Positions 27,228 to 35,254 of a stretch of 45,885 bases of DNA are shown here, piece by piece. The number at the start of each line of letters is the position of its first letter. The first letter of the stretch is position 1. A model generated the notes under the pieces. It searched no databases. It had not been told where the DNA came from and was given only the letters and a program-made list of their open reading frames with translations. Made by a program: the position numbers and the translations under genes. The stretch spans positions 1 through 45,885 of the forward strand of contig JAMLHH010000023.1 of NCBI GenBank assembly GCA_023957215.1, written 5' to 3'. The stretch is from Chitinophagales bacterium (GTDB lineage: Bacteria > Bacteroidota > Bacteroidia > Chitinophagales > JADIYW01).

Positions 27228-27566
27228 TTATAATTTCTCTTGCATTTCATCCAAAAAATGACGAATATTTTTTAATGAATTGACTATTTCGGCTTTGATT
27301 TTCAATTCGTCCTTATCAGCACTTTTTAACTCATTGCGAGCGCCTTCTAATGTAAATCCTCTTTCCTTTACCAAGTGATATATCAGTTTGAGATTCTCAA
27401 TATCTTTTTGGGTAAAAAGACGATTCCCTTTGCTGTTTTTTCTTGGTTTTAAGATATCAAACTCTGTTTCCCAAAACCGTATCAAGGAGTTGGCTACATC
27501 AAACATTTCAGCTACTTCACCTATGGAATAATATACCTTTTCTATTTTAAAATCTTTGTACGGCAT
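27228..27566 (-). CDS. MerR family transcriptional regulator
   Basis: A 112-residue DNA-binding protein. The winged helix-turn-helix (about residues 12-80) reads YYSIGEVAEMFDVANSLIRFWETEF, then KGNRLFTQKDIENLKLIYHLVKERGFTLEGA, the classic MerR pattern. A short predicted coiled coil (about 85-110) can give a dimer. There is no effector domain and no metal-binding cysteine cluster. Such short forms are common in Bacteroidota beside an M23 peptidase gene, which here lies 14 bases upstream and is probably in the same transcript. The target promoter is unknown; MerR proteins usually act on spacers of unusual length. Confidence 0.9.
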   Translation of the reverse strand: MPYKDFKIEKVYYSIGEVAEMFDVANSLIRFWETEFDILKPRKNSKGNRLFTQKDIENLKLIYHLVKERGFTLEGARNELKSADKDELKIKAEIVNSLKNIRHFLDEMQEKL

Positions 27567-27580
27567 GGCATTTTATTTTT

Positions 27581-28540
27581 TTAATCTAAAGATTGATTGG
27601 CTTCTTGTGCTAATTTAAGAACTTCATCATATTGTTGAGGATTCAAATCGTTGAAAAAGAAATTGACAGGATCTATTTTTACTTCATTTTTTATTACTTC
27701 ATAATGTATATGCGAGCCTGTTGATTTTCCGGTACTTCCTACGAGTGCAATTTTCTGACCTCGTACTACTTTTTGCCCTTTTCTTACCAAGAGCTTACTA
27801 TTGTGACCATACAATGTTTGAAACCCAAACCCGTGGCTGATAATAATCTTATTGCCATATCCGTCTGACTGGTTTCCTGCATATTCCACTATTCCGTTTC
27901 CCGTTGCATAAACCTTTGTCCCGGTGGGTGCAGAAAAATCTATTCCACTGTGTACTTTTACGGTTTTATAGATGGGGTCAATTCGTGTTCCAAAGCCGGA
28001 AGCTATTCTTTTTAAATCTTTATTGGAAACAGGTTGAATCGCGGGAACCGCTTCGAGATACTTACTTTTGTTTTTGTACATATCTTCAAGTTGGCTGTAA
28101 GAGATAGATTGTACATAGAGTTTCCGTTCGAGCTCTTTCAGTTTTTCAGTTGTACTCTGAATCAATGCTTTTTCGGAACTTTTAGACAACTTTTCACCTT
28201 CTTTTTCATTTCTCCGTATATCTTTGGGTAAAGGTGGTGCATCAAAAATGACTCTGTAAATATTATCGTCCCTATCCTCCATTTCAGAAACGACCCTGGA
28301 GATTTGCTCCAATCTTTTATTGACAAAAATGTAATTATTGTCCAATTCTTTCAGAGACTCCTCGATATTTGCTTGTGCCGGTGGTGTAATAAAGGTATAT
28401 CCCAAAGTCAAAATAATAAATGCAAAAAACAATGAAGTGAAAATAAAACCGAGAACCAACCATATACGTTGCCCTAAGGTCCTTTTCACCTTCTCATATT
28501 TGAGTGTATTCGGATTATAATAATAGGTTTCCTTTTGCAT
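27581..28540 (-). CDS. membrane-anchored M23 family metallopeptidase
   Basis: A 319-residue cell-wall endopeptidase, or a regulator of one. The start is basic, one transmembrane helix lies at about 27-50, and a coiled-coil-like stretch follows at about 58-145. The LytM/M23 domain at about 175-300 has an intact zinc site: His197 and Asp201 in HSGID, and His277 and His279 in SHIHYE. An active enzyme that cuts peptidoglycan cross-bridges is expected, working in the periplasm. The frame is open to 28576, but ATG 28540 is preferred because it begins the basic membrane-anchor start and leaves room for a promoter. alaS diverges from it, and MerR follows after 14 bases. Confidence 0.93.
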   Translation of the reverse strand: MQKETYYYNPNTLKYEKVKRTLGQRIWLVLGFIFTSLFFAFIILTLGYTFITPPAQANIEESLKELDNNYIFVNKRLEQISRVVSEMEDRDDNIYRVIFDAPPLPKDIRRNEKEGEKLSKSSEKALIQSTTEKLKELERKLYVQSISYSQLEDMYKNKSKYLEAVPAIQPVSNKDLKRIASGFGTRIDPIYKTVKVHSGIDFSAPTGTKVYATGNGIVEYAGNQSDGYGNKIIISHGFGFQTLYGHNSKLLVRKGQKVVRGQKIALVGSTGKSTGSHIHYEVIKNEVKIDPVNFFFNDLNPQQYDEVLKLAQEANQSLD

Positions 28541-28568
28541 AGGTATCTTAATAAAAATCTTATTTTTG
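28534..28568 (+). promoter_or_regulatory. promoter of alaS
   Basis: TTTG (28534-28537) and TATTTTTG (28561-28568) are 23 bases apart. The -7 box is exact, but the spacing is at the long end of the accepted range. Transcription would start near 28573, giving a leader of about 60 bases before the alaS ATG at 28633. Confidence 0.5.
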
Positions 28569-28593
28569 CACTGCAATAAGTTTACTTATTCTA

Positions 28594-28601
28594 CAAATCT
28601 A
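28594..28601 (-). promoter_or_regulatory. -7 box of the M23-MerR operon
   Basis: TAGATTTG on the minus strand is an exact -7 match. At the -33 distance only TTCG (one mismatch) is seen. Transcription would start near 28589, about 49 bases before the M23 ATG. Together with the alaS promoter this makes a compact divergent promoter region. Confidence 0.45.
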
Positions 28602-28632
28602 ATAAAAAATAAAAAATTAACGAACAGCATAC

Positions 28633-31263
28633 ATGACTAATAAGAGCGCCGGCGAAATTAGAAGTGCATTTTTAAACTTCTTTCGTGAAAAAAATCACTT
28701 GATAGTACCTTCCTCTCCAGTGGTAGTTAAAAATGACCCGACATTGATGTTTACCAATGCAGGTATGAACCAATTCAAGGATTATTTTTTGGGCAATAAA
28801 AAAGCACCTGCTCCAAGAATCGCCGATACGCAAAAATGTTTGAGAGTCAGTGGGAAGCACAACGATTTGGAAGAAGTCGGTGTGGATACTTATCACCATA
28901 CACTTTTTGAAATGTTGGGCAATTGGAGTTTTGGCGATTACTTCAAAGAAGAAGCAATTGATTGGGCGTGGGAATTTCTGACCGAAGTGCTGACGGTAGA
29001 TAAAGAAAGATTGTATGCCACCGTTTTTGAAGGAGATGCCACAGACGGCACAGAAAAAGATAATGAAGCTTTAGCGTTTTGGAAAAAACATTTACCCGAA
29101 GACAGAATCCTTTTTGGTAATAAAAAGGATAATTTTTGGGAAATGGGAGATACCGGACCTTGTGGACCTTGTACGGAACTACACATAGATTCTAGACCTG
29201 ATGAGGAAAGGGAACAAATATTGGGAAGAGATTTGGTCAATCAAGACCACGACCAAGTAATTGAAATTTGGAACATTGTCTTTATCCAATTTGACAGAAA
29301 AAAAGATGGTAGTTTACAACTGCTCAAAAATAAACACGTGGACACCGGAATGGGTTTTGAACGATTAGTCAGAGTCATCCAACAAAAAACTTCTAACTAT
29401 GATACCGATGTTTTTACACCTACTATACAAGCGATCGAAAAGATAACCGGTACAAAATATGACGGCTCAAATTCAAAAGAAGCGATTGCTATTCGAGTTT
29501 TATCTGACCATATCAGAGCAGTGAGCTTTGCGATTGCAGACGGACAATTGCCTTCCAATACCGGTGCAGGATATGTCATCAGAAGAATTTTGAGAAGAGC
29601 AGTGAGATATTATTTCTCAAGTCTGAATCAAAAACAACCGATGTTGCATCAATTGGTAGATGTCATCTCTGAACAATTTAAAGAGGTTTTTCCAGAACTT
29701 AAAAAACAGGAAATTTTTGTCAAAAAAGTGATTTTAGAAGAAGAATCTAATTTCTTGCACACCTTAGAAGCTGGTTTGAGACGAATGGATGTCATCATCA
29801 AAGAGACATCCGGTCAAACGATTTCAGGATATGCCGCTTTTGAATTATTTGATACTTATGGTTTTCCATTGGACTTGACAAGATTAGTTGCCGCAGAACG
29901 TCAATTGGATATTGATGAAAAAGGTTTTGAAGAGGAAATGGAGCAACAAAAAGCGAGAAGCCGTGCTGCAACAGAAGTGGATATGTCTGATTGGGTGATA
30001 TTGGACACAGGACGAACCACCTTTAAAGGTTATACCACTTTGCAGACTGAAAGCAAGCTTTTGAGATATAGAAAAGTAAAGACAAAAGGAAAAGAACTTT
30101 ACCAATTGGTTTTGGATCAGACTCCTTTTTATGCGGAATCAGGTGGACAGGTAGGAGATAGAGGTATTTTATACTTCGGTGATGAAGCGATAGAAGTCGT
30201 AGATACCAAGAAAGATTTGGATTTGATTGTTCATTTTACAAAGAAATTTCCTTCTCTTCCTGATGATATTATTCATGCTAAAGTGGATATCCGGCTTAGA
30301 AAAGAAACTACTTTACACCACTCGGTCACACACTTGATGCATGCTGCATTGAGAACGGTCTTGGGTAAACATGTGGAACAAAGGGGGTCTCTCAACGATG
30401 AAGAACATTTGAGATTTGACTTTTCACATTTTGCAAAAATGACTGCCGAAGAAATCTTACAAGTTGAAAATATCGTCAACGATAAGATATTGGAAAATGT
30501 ACCTGTGGTCATCAAAGAATTGCCTAAAGAAGAGGCTTTAAAACTCGGTGCAATGGCTCTTTTTGGTGAAAAATATGGTGATATAGTACGTGTGGTCATT
30601 ATGGATCCCAATTTTTCTATTGAGCTTTGTGGAGGTACACATGTTGCCAATACCGGTGAAATAGGTATGTTTAAAATTATTTCTGAATCTGCAACAGCCG
30701 CCGGAATTAGAAGAATAGAAGCCGTGGCCGGTCATAGCGCTTTGGCTTATTTTAGAAATAAAGAAGCTCAATTAGAGAGTATAGCTGAAATGCTTAAAAA
30801 TCCACAAGATATTCAAAAGGCACTTCAACAAATTTTATCTGAAAATGATGCTTTGAAAAAAGAAGTTGGTACATTCCAAAATGAAAGACAAAATCAAACC
30901 AAACAATCTATCAAAACCAATATCTCTAATATAAATGGTGTGAATTATTGGATAGGAGAGCTGGAAGGTTGGGATGTAAATGCTTCTAAAAATATTGCCA
31001 CGGAACTTAGAAAAGAGACCAATACTTCTTTCTTTGTGATTGTGGGTCAAAGTGAAAGTAAACCTTTTATTACAGTTGCCATTAGTGATGATTTGGTAGC
31101 AGATAAAAAATTAAATGCAGGTCAACTCGTAAGAGAATGGGCAAAAGCTATCCAAGGCGGCGGCGGTGGTCAGGCATTTATTGCAACTGCCGGCGGTAAG
31201 AATCCTGATGGTATTCAACAAGTTATCTCTACAGCAAAAAACTTTATTAAAGATTTAAAATAA
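28633..31263 (+). CDS. alaS: alanyl-tRNA synthetase
   Basis: Charges tRNA-Ala with alanine and removes mischarged serine or glycine. It has the class II catalytic domain at the N-terminus (FFREKNH, TLMFTNAGMNQFKDYF, then ILRRAVRYY), the editing domain (HHSVTHLMHAALR with the HxxxH zinc motif, and CGGTH), and the C-terminal C-Ala domain (GGGGGQAFIATAGGKN). Its 876 residues are full length. The last stretch is notable: bases 31208-31230 recur exactly 3,994 bp downstream in a remnant of a second alaS 3' end, so the final codons of this gene may have been exchanged. The start of gatB follows 12 bases after the stop. Confidence 0.97.
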   Translation: MTNKSAGEIRSAFLNFFREKNHLIVPSSPVVVKNDPTLMFTNAGMNQFKDYFLGNKKAPAPRIADTQKCLRVSGKHNDLEEVGVDTYHHTLFEMLGNWSFGDYFKEEAIDWAWEFLTEVLTVDKERLYATVFEGDATDGTEKDNEALAFWKKHLPEDRILFGNKKDNFWEMGDTGPCGPCTELHIDSRPDEEREQILGRDLVNQDHDQVIEIWNIVFIQFDRKKDGSLQLLKNKHVDTGMGFERLVRVIQQKTSNYDTDVFTPTIQAIEKITGTKYDGSNSKEAIAIRVLSDHIRAVSFAIADGQLPSNTGAGYVIRRILRRAVRYYFSSLNQKQPMLHQLVDVISEQFKEVFPELKKQEIFVKKVILEEESNFLHTLEAGLRRMDVIIKETSGQTISGYAAFELFDTYGFPLDLTRLVAAERQLDIDEKGFEEEMEQQKARSRAATEVDMSDWVILDTGRTTFKGYTTLQTESKLLRYRKVKTKGKELYQLVLDQTPFYAESGGQVGDRGILYFGDEAIEVVDTKKDLDLIVHFTKKFPSLPDDIIHAKVDIRLRKETTLHHSVTHLMHAALRTVLGKHVEQRGSLNDEEHLRFDFSHFAKMTAEEILQVENIVNDKILENVPVVIKELPKEEALKLGAMALFGEKYGDIVRVVIMDPNFSIELCGGTHVANTGEIGMFKIISESATAAGIRRIEAVAGHSALAYFRNKEAQLESIAEMLKNPQDIQKALQQILSENDALKKEVGTFQNERQNQTKQSIKTNISNINGVNYWIGELEGWDVNASKNIATELRKETNTSFFVIVGQSESKPFITVAISDDLVADKKLNAGQLVREWAKAIQGGGGGQAFIATAGGKNPDGIQQVISTAKNFIKDLK
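31208..31230 (+). repeat. direct repeat A at the alaS 3' end
   Basis: A 23-base segment of the alaS coding end (ATGGTATTCAACAAGTTATC plus TCT) is identical to 35202-35224. Homology stops sharply to the left of both copies. To the right it continues in diverged form (about 14 of the next 21 bases agree). The two copies bracket a segment of about 4 kb and could mark a recombination junction. Confidence 0.9.
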
Positions 31264-31275
31264 TAGGATTAAAAA

Positions 31276-31389
31276 ATGAGCGATTCGATTTATGATAAAT
31301 ATGAATTAATTGTTGGTTTAGAAGTACATACACAACTTCTAACTAAAAGTAAATCGTTTTGTACTAGTGTTAAGTTAATTATGTTATGA
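31276..31389 (+). pseudogene. gatB: 5' fragment of gatB (Asp/Glu-tRNA amidotransferase subunit B)
   Basis: An ATG 12 bases after alaS opens a frame whose first 29 codons read MSDSIYDKYELIVGLEV, then HTQLLTKSKSFC, the unmistakable N-terminus of GatB. GatB is the kinase/amide-transfer subunit that converts Glu-tRNA-Gln or Asp-tRNA-Asn. Similarity ends at Cys29 (base 31362). Eight unrelated codons and a stop follow at the left edge of an IS630-type element. The remaining roughly 450 codons are not found anywhere in the window. The fragment cannot be functional. An intact gatB would have to exist elsewhere if the organism uses the amidotransferase route. Confidence 0.85.
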
Positions 31390-31402
31390 CGTATTTTTAT
31401 TG

Positions 31403-31410
31403 TATCTTTG
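31403..31410 (+). promoter_or_regulatory. -7 box of the IS630 transposase
   Basis: TATCTTTG is an exact match to the Bacteroidota -7 consensus. TATG lies 19 bases upstream (31380-31383), one mismatch from TTTG. A purine-rich AAAAAAAGGA lies directly before the ATG at 31422 and may act as ribosome binding site. Confidence 0.5.
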
Positions 31411-31421
31411 TAAAAAAAGGA

Positions 31422-32453
31422 ATGATACGTTATACAGTAAAATTAACCAAAGAAGAAGTGGAAGAACTTCAAGCCATAATTAATAAAGGCAGTCACACTT
31501 CACAAACCTTTCGTACAGCCTACATTTTATTAAATTGTGATGAGGGGGCATATTCAGAAAAAGTAGTCAATGAACAAATAAGCAAAGTTCTTAAAGTTGG
31601 AATGCGAACCATAGACAGAGTAAAGAAGAAGTTTATCGAAGAAGGATTTGAAAAAGTTTTGGAACGCAGAGCTACTACTCGTAAATATGAAGTAAAAATA
31701 GATGGGGATGTAGAAGCAAAATTGATTTCACTTTGTTGTAGTGAGCCGCCGACCGGTTATGCCAAATGGTCGCTTCGTTTATTGGCAGACAAAATGGTGG
31801 AACTCCAATATGTGGACAGCATCTCTTATGTATCAGTTGGTAATGTTTTAAAAAAAACGAACTTAAGCCTTGGAAAGTAAGGATGGGTAATACCACCTGA
31901 GAAAAGCAGTGAATTTGTAGCACATATAGAAAATGTTTTGGACGTGTATAAAAGGCCATATAACGAGCAGCACCCTGTAATTTGCATGGATGAATCACCT
32001 AAACAGTTGATTGAGGAAGGCAAAACACCCACTCCCATGAGTCCGGGCTGTGAAAAGCGGGAAGACTATGAATATATCAGACATGGAGTGGTCAATATAT
32101 TTATGGCAAATGAACCACTGAAAGGCAAACGGCTTGTAGAAGTGACCCAAACGAAAACCAAAAAGGATTGGGCGATGTTTATCAAGAGAATATCAGAGGA
32201 AATGTGTCCCAATGCAGAAAAAATAACACTGGTGATGGATAATTTTAAAACACACACGTCGGCAGCACTATACGAAGTATTTGAACCACAAGAAGCGAAA
32301 CGGATTTGGGATAGATTTGAATTTGTATTTACCCCTAAACATGGGAGTTGGTTGAATATGGCGGGAATAGAATTACATGTGTTAAATCATCAGTGTTTAA
32401 ACCGACATATCAGCAAAGAAGAAAAAATTAAAGATGAGGTAGATGCTTGGTAA
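31422..32453 (+). pseudogene. IS630-family transposase, inactivated
   Basis: The N-terminal piece (31422-31880) has the helix-turn-helix part of an IS630 transposase (EEVEELQAIINKG, then VGMRTIDRVKKKFIEEG). The C-terminal piece (about 31885-32453) has the DDE domain: first Asp in ICMDES, second Asp in VMDNFKTHTS, then GSWLNMAGIE. Between them the frame changes twice, once in the A run near 31850 and once near 31882 (ELKPWKV and WVIPPEKSSEFVAH are read in different frames). The catalytic Glu expected in LNMAEIE is replaced by Gly (GGA for GAA). A stop at 32451-32453 comes before the usual C-terminal end. Programmed frameshifting occurs in some IS families, but the active-site change and lost 3' end argue for a dead copy. 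Confidence 0.82.
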
Positions 32454-32483
32454 AAAGACAGAAACAACAAATGCTTGAAAAGT

Positions 32484-32590
32484 AGTGATATATAGAATCG
32501 GGTCGGTCTATTCGCTCATAGTCCTCGCTCGTACCTCACTGTGGGCTATCCACTTCTATCCCTCACGCATATAGCACTCACTTGAGCATT
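32484..32590. other. GC-richer non-coding patch beside the IS remnant
   Basis: This stretch between the transposase remnant and the next gene is visibly richer in G and C than its surroundings and has no ORF worth calling. It contains tracts such as GGGTCGGTCTATTCGCTC and GGGCTATCCACTTCTATCCC. It looks like an intergenic repeat or a leftover of other mobile DNA. I cannot name it from sequence alone. Confidence 0.45.
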
Positions 32591-32614
32591 GAGCAACGCT
32601 TGTCTATTCAGTTT

Positions 32615-33487
32615 TTACTTGATTTTATCGGACTTGTTTTTCTTCCCCCATGCATACCCCAAGATAAAGTCAATTCTTAGGTATGGTCTTCCTGTCTTAT
32701 AGTTTAGGCTGCGATTGATATACTCGTATTCGTATTCGATAGGGTCTAATTCTTTGTAATAGTAACCTATATCTTGTCTTGTTCCTTTCATTATTTTATA
32801 TCCTGCAGAAAAATAAGTGTCGAATGTTATTTGATCCATCTGTGATTGAAAACCTATTGTTAATCCTGAATGCATGTTCCTTATTTTTTCTGTAAATATC
32901 CCTTCACTTTTTAGATGAGCACCTCTTTTATCTACATTGGGTATTTTATAATAGTTGATAGAGTAAGAAAGATAAGGAGATATATAAAATCCTTCAAAGG
33001 CATTGCCTCCTGTGTAAAATCGTGGAGCAATTGAAAAATAAGGACCAATGCTTGATTTGCGATATTGGTAGTTGTGATAATCTTCGGGTTCATCGTATTC
33101 ATAAGCTCCTGTCCAATTGTCCACTCCATAGTCAGAGCTATAGACTAAACTCTGATCATTAAATTGTATTTTATAGTCTATGTCCGCATAAAAACTTCGT
33201 ACAGTCAAACCTGCACCAATTTGTAATGTAAAAAAATCTCTTATATATCTTTCATAATACAAAGGAATCTCTCCATAAATAAAACTGAGTAAGCCCATTT
33301 TGATTTGATTCTTCCGCTTTTTTTTGAGATAGCTTGGAATCTTCTTTTGAGTGGTAGGTGCATCCTTATCAATATGATCTAACTTTAATATGATGACATC
33401 ATCCTCTCTGTCTTGAGCTTTCAAAAGAAAGAAGCAGCTCTGCACGAGTAGAGCTATTAAAACAACTATGACTTTTCCATTCAACAA
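32615..33487 (-). CDS. putative outer-membrane beta-barrel protein
   Basis: A 290-residue protein with a signal peptide (about residues 1-24, ending LLKAQ) and a short basic/polar linker containing KKKRKNQIKMG. The rest is dominated by alternating strands rich in Tyr and Phe (IPLYYERYIRDFFTLQIGAG, YFSIAPRFY, ISPYLSYSINYYKI, RIDFILGYAWGKK), as in small outer-membrane barrels. I do not recognise the family. It is 11 bases downstream of the exported gene at 33499-35086 on the same strand, and both lie inside the 4-kb segment bracketed by the alaS repeats. The two probably form an operon and may work together on the cell surface. Confidence 0.6.
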   Translation of the reverse strand: MLNGKVIVVLIALLVQSCFFLLKAQDREDDVIILKLDHIDKDAPTTQKKIPSYLKKKRKNQIKMGLLSFIYGEIPLYYERYIRDFFTLQIGAGLTVRSFYADIDYKIQFNDQSLVYSSDYGVDNWTGAYEYDEPEDYHNYQYRKSSIGPYFSIAPRFYTGGNAFEGFYISPYLSYSINYYKIPNVDKRGAHLKSEGIFTEKIRNMHSGLTIGFQSQMDQITFDTYFSAGYKIMKGTRQDIGYYYKELDPIEYEYEYINRSLNYKTGRPYLRIDFILGYAWGKKNKSDKIK

Positions 33488-33498
33488 GTAGTGTTTAT

Positions 33499-35086
33499 TT
33501 ATTTTGTAAATGTAAGTTTACCAATTACATAATTACCTTTTCGTTTAAATGGAAGGAAAACAGTATTATTATCAACTTGTCTGACAGCGTAAGACATTAG
33601 TATATTCTCATCGATATCTTTTTTCCCAAATATTTGATCTCTTACCCATGATGATCCATCGTGATAGACTATCACAGCAGTCATATTTTTGAAAGTTGTA
33701 GTAGCTCCTCTCAATTTATCACTTTCATCTTTATCTACATTTTGTTTGTGGTCATTAAAGATAAAGTAGGGTTGGTCGTTATGAATAATAAGTTTATATC
33801 CAAAATAGGTGTCAGAATGGCCTCTTTGATATTTAGCTATTAAATGTATTTGTTTTAAATTTAATGCTTTGTCTAATTCAAAATATAAGATATCGTTCCT
33901 ATAATAAGTAATTTCAATCCCGCCATCCTTCCTAGTGCGGCTAACGATTGCAAAATATTCTGCCGATATATGTACAGATTCACCAACTTCAGAAATATAG
34001 TTAATAACAAAATTATTCGAAATTTCATCGTCTTTATATTTATAAACGGAATTATTTCTTGTAATATCTTCGCTTGAAATCTTATTGATGTGAAACTGAG
34101 CTTCATCGGAATCAGTCCCTAATTTTTGAGTAAAGAACCCAACAAATTTGCCACTTACTTGCTCAGACAAAAATCCCGCACAATATACATTACCGCTGTT
34201 GGATACAACCAAATTTGGGCTTTTGCAAAAATAGTCTTTAGTATCAATTGCATGTTTTTTTGAGGATGTCCCTTTGTTGGTGATTGTATATATATAAAGT
34301 TTATAGTTGGCATCTCCTGACTTTTTCTCCTTTTTCCCTTTGATATATTGTTTTATCAGTAAGAAAACATCTCCTTTGTTATTTATATTAAAATCTTCTA
34401 TAGATATTTTATCGCAATCGGCAGAGGCATCTATAATGATTTCCTTTTTGAAAAATAAATCTCCATTTTCGTCAACCACACCTAATTTCATGCTATTTGG
34501 TTTAAAAACCACAGCCGATTCGCCATAATAACTCAATTGATAATTTCCTGTACTGTTTTTATTATTAAATAGGGCTATGTTCAATATCTTACTATGATCA
34601 GGAGATTGAGCTGTATTAAATACGTACCAAGGCGCTCTCAGATAAAGAGCTGATCCCGATACATTGTTTATCAAGGTTGATTTTGTCACGTGTCCATTTT
34701 TATCTACTGCTCGATAGTATGATTCTATTTCTTTCTTATCCTTATTATACGAAGCATCAATGTAGCAAAGTTGATTATTATTGCTATAGCTATTCAGATA
34801 TTTGGCTCCTGGGACTTTTTCCTGAAGATTTATTGACTTAGAAAATGTAATTCCTTTGTAAAGGTTGAATTTTGTATCTTTTACATTGGCCCCAAATGCA
34901 TTCATAAAACCTGAGCCCATGGTCGTAACCATGCATATATTATCATTACCATAGTTAAAAATCTTGTCAGAAAAAGATTTTTTTTTGAAGTATTATATCT
35001 TTACTGGAAGAGACTGTATAAGGTTTTTGTGCAAAAACAATCCACGTAACAGAGAGGGCAGTCAGCAGAGTATATAGTTTTTTCAT
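33499..35086 (-). pseudogene. exported protein of unknown function, one homopolymer frameshift
   Basis: The open frame 33499-34932 lacks a signal peptide. Directly upstream, ATG 35086 begins a perfect one (MKKLYTLLTALSVTWIVFAQ). That frame runs to a run of nine T on the plus strand (34978-34986) and then meets a stop. Removing one T joins it to the main frame (KKSFSDKIFNYGNDNICMVTTMGS), giving 1587 bases and a 528-residue protein. The mature part consists of repeated strand-turn units (for example GDVFLLIKQYIKG, GNVYCAGFLSEQ, QPYFIFNDHKQN) and may be a beta-propeller; no known family is recognised. A sequencing error in the homopolymer or phase variation by slippage could each explain the break. 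Confidence 0.6.
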
Positions 35087-35201
35087 GACTTTTAGTGCTT
35101 ATTTTTTCAAACATATAAACATTCTTTAGAAATACATAACTTATTTTAATTAATTTGTTAAATTAAAACAAAATTAACATTTCTAACAATTTTTAAAGTC
35201 T

Positions 35202-35224
35202 ATGGTATTCAACAAGTTATCTCT
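35202..35224 (+). repeat. direct repeat B (second copy of the alaS 3'-end segment)
   Basis: Identical over 23 bases to 31208-31230 inside intact alaS. It forms the left part of the alaS remnant described at 35202-35254. The distance between copies is 3,994 bp. Confidence 0.9.
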
Positions 35225-35254
35225 GTAGCTAAAGATTTTATTACTTCCTTATAA
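35202..35254 (+). pseudogene. remnant of a second alaS 3' end
   Basis: In the alaS frame this stretch reads GIQQVISVAKDFITSL and a stop, matching the intact alaS end GIQQVISTAKNFIKDLK. Similarity ends abruptly on the left at 35202. On the right it runs to its own stop at 35252-35254, overlapping the final codons of the convergent RDD gene by 14 bases. That tidy convergent overlap suggests this is the original end of alaS in this locus. The copy in the intact gene would then have arrived with the 4-kb segment in between. The reverse order of events cannot be excluded. Confidence 0.82.

Larger units (their letters stand above)
31364..32480 (+). mobile_element. IS630-family element, truncated at its right end
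   Basis: The left edge is placed just after the TA at 31362-31363, where gatB similarity ends; IS630 elements insert at TA. The element carries a transposase with several defects. I could not find a matching terminal inverted repeat on the right. The transposase reading also stops short of the usual C-terminal part, so the right end seems to have been lost. The right limit given is approximate. The element fills 31.36-32.48 kb of the inserted segment downstream of alaS. Confidence 0.7.

Noticed and set aside
31276..35254. Complete integrative element with its own integrase
   Set aside because: No tyrosine or serine recombinase is seen in the segment; only a dead DDE transposase is present.
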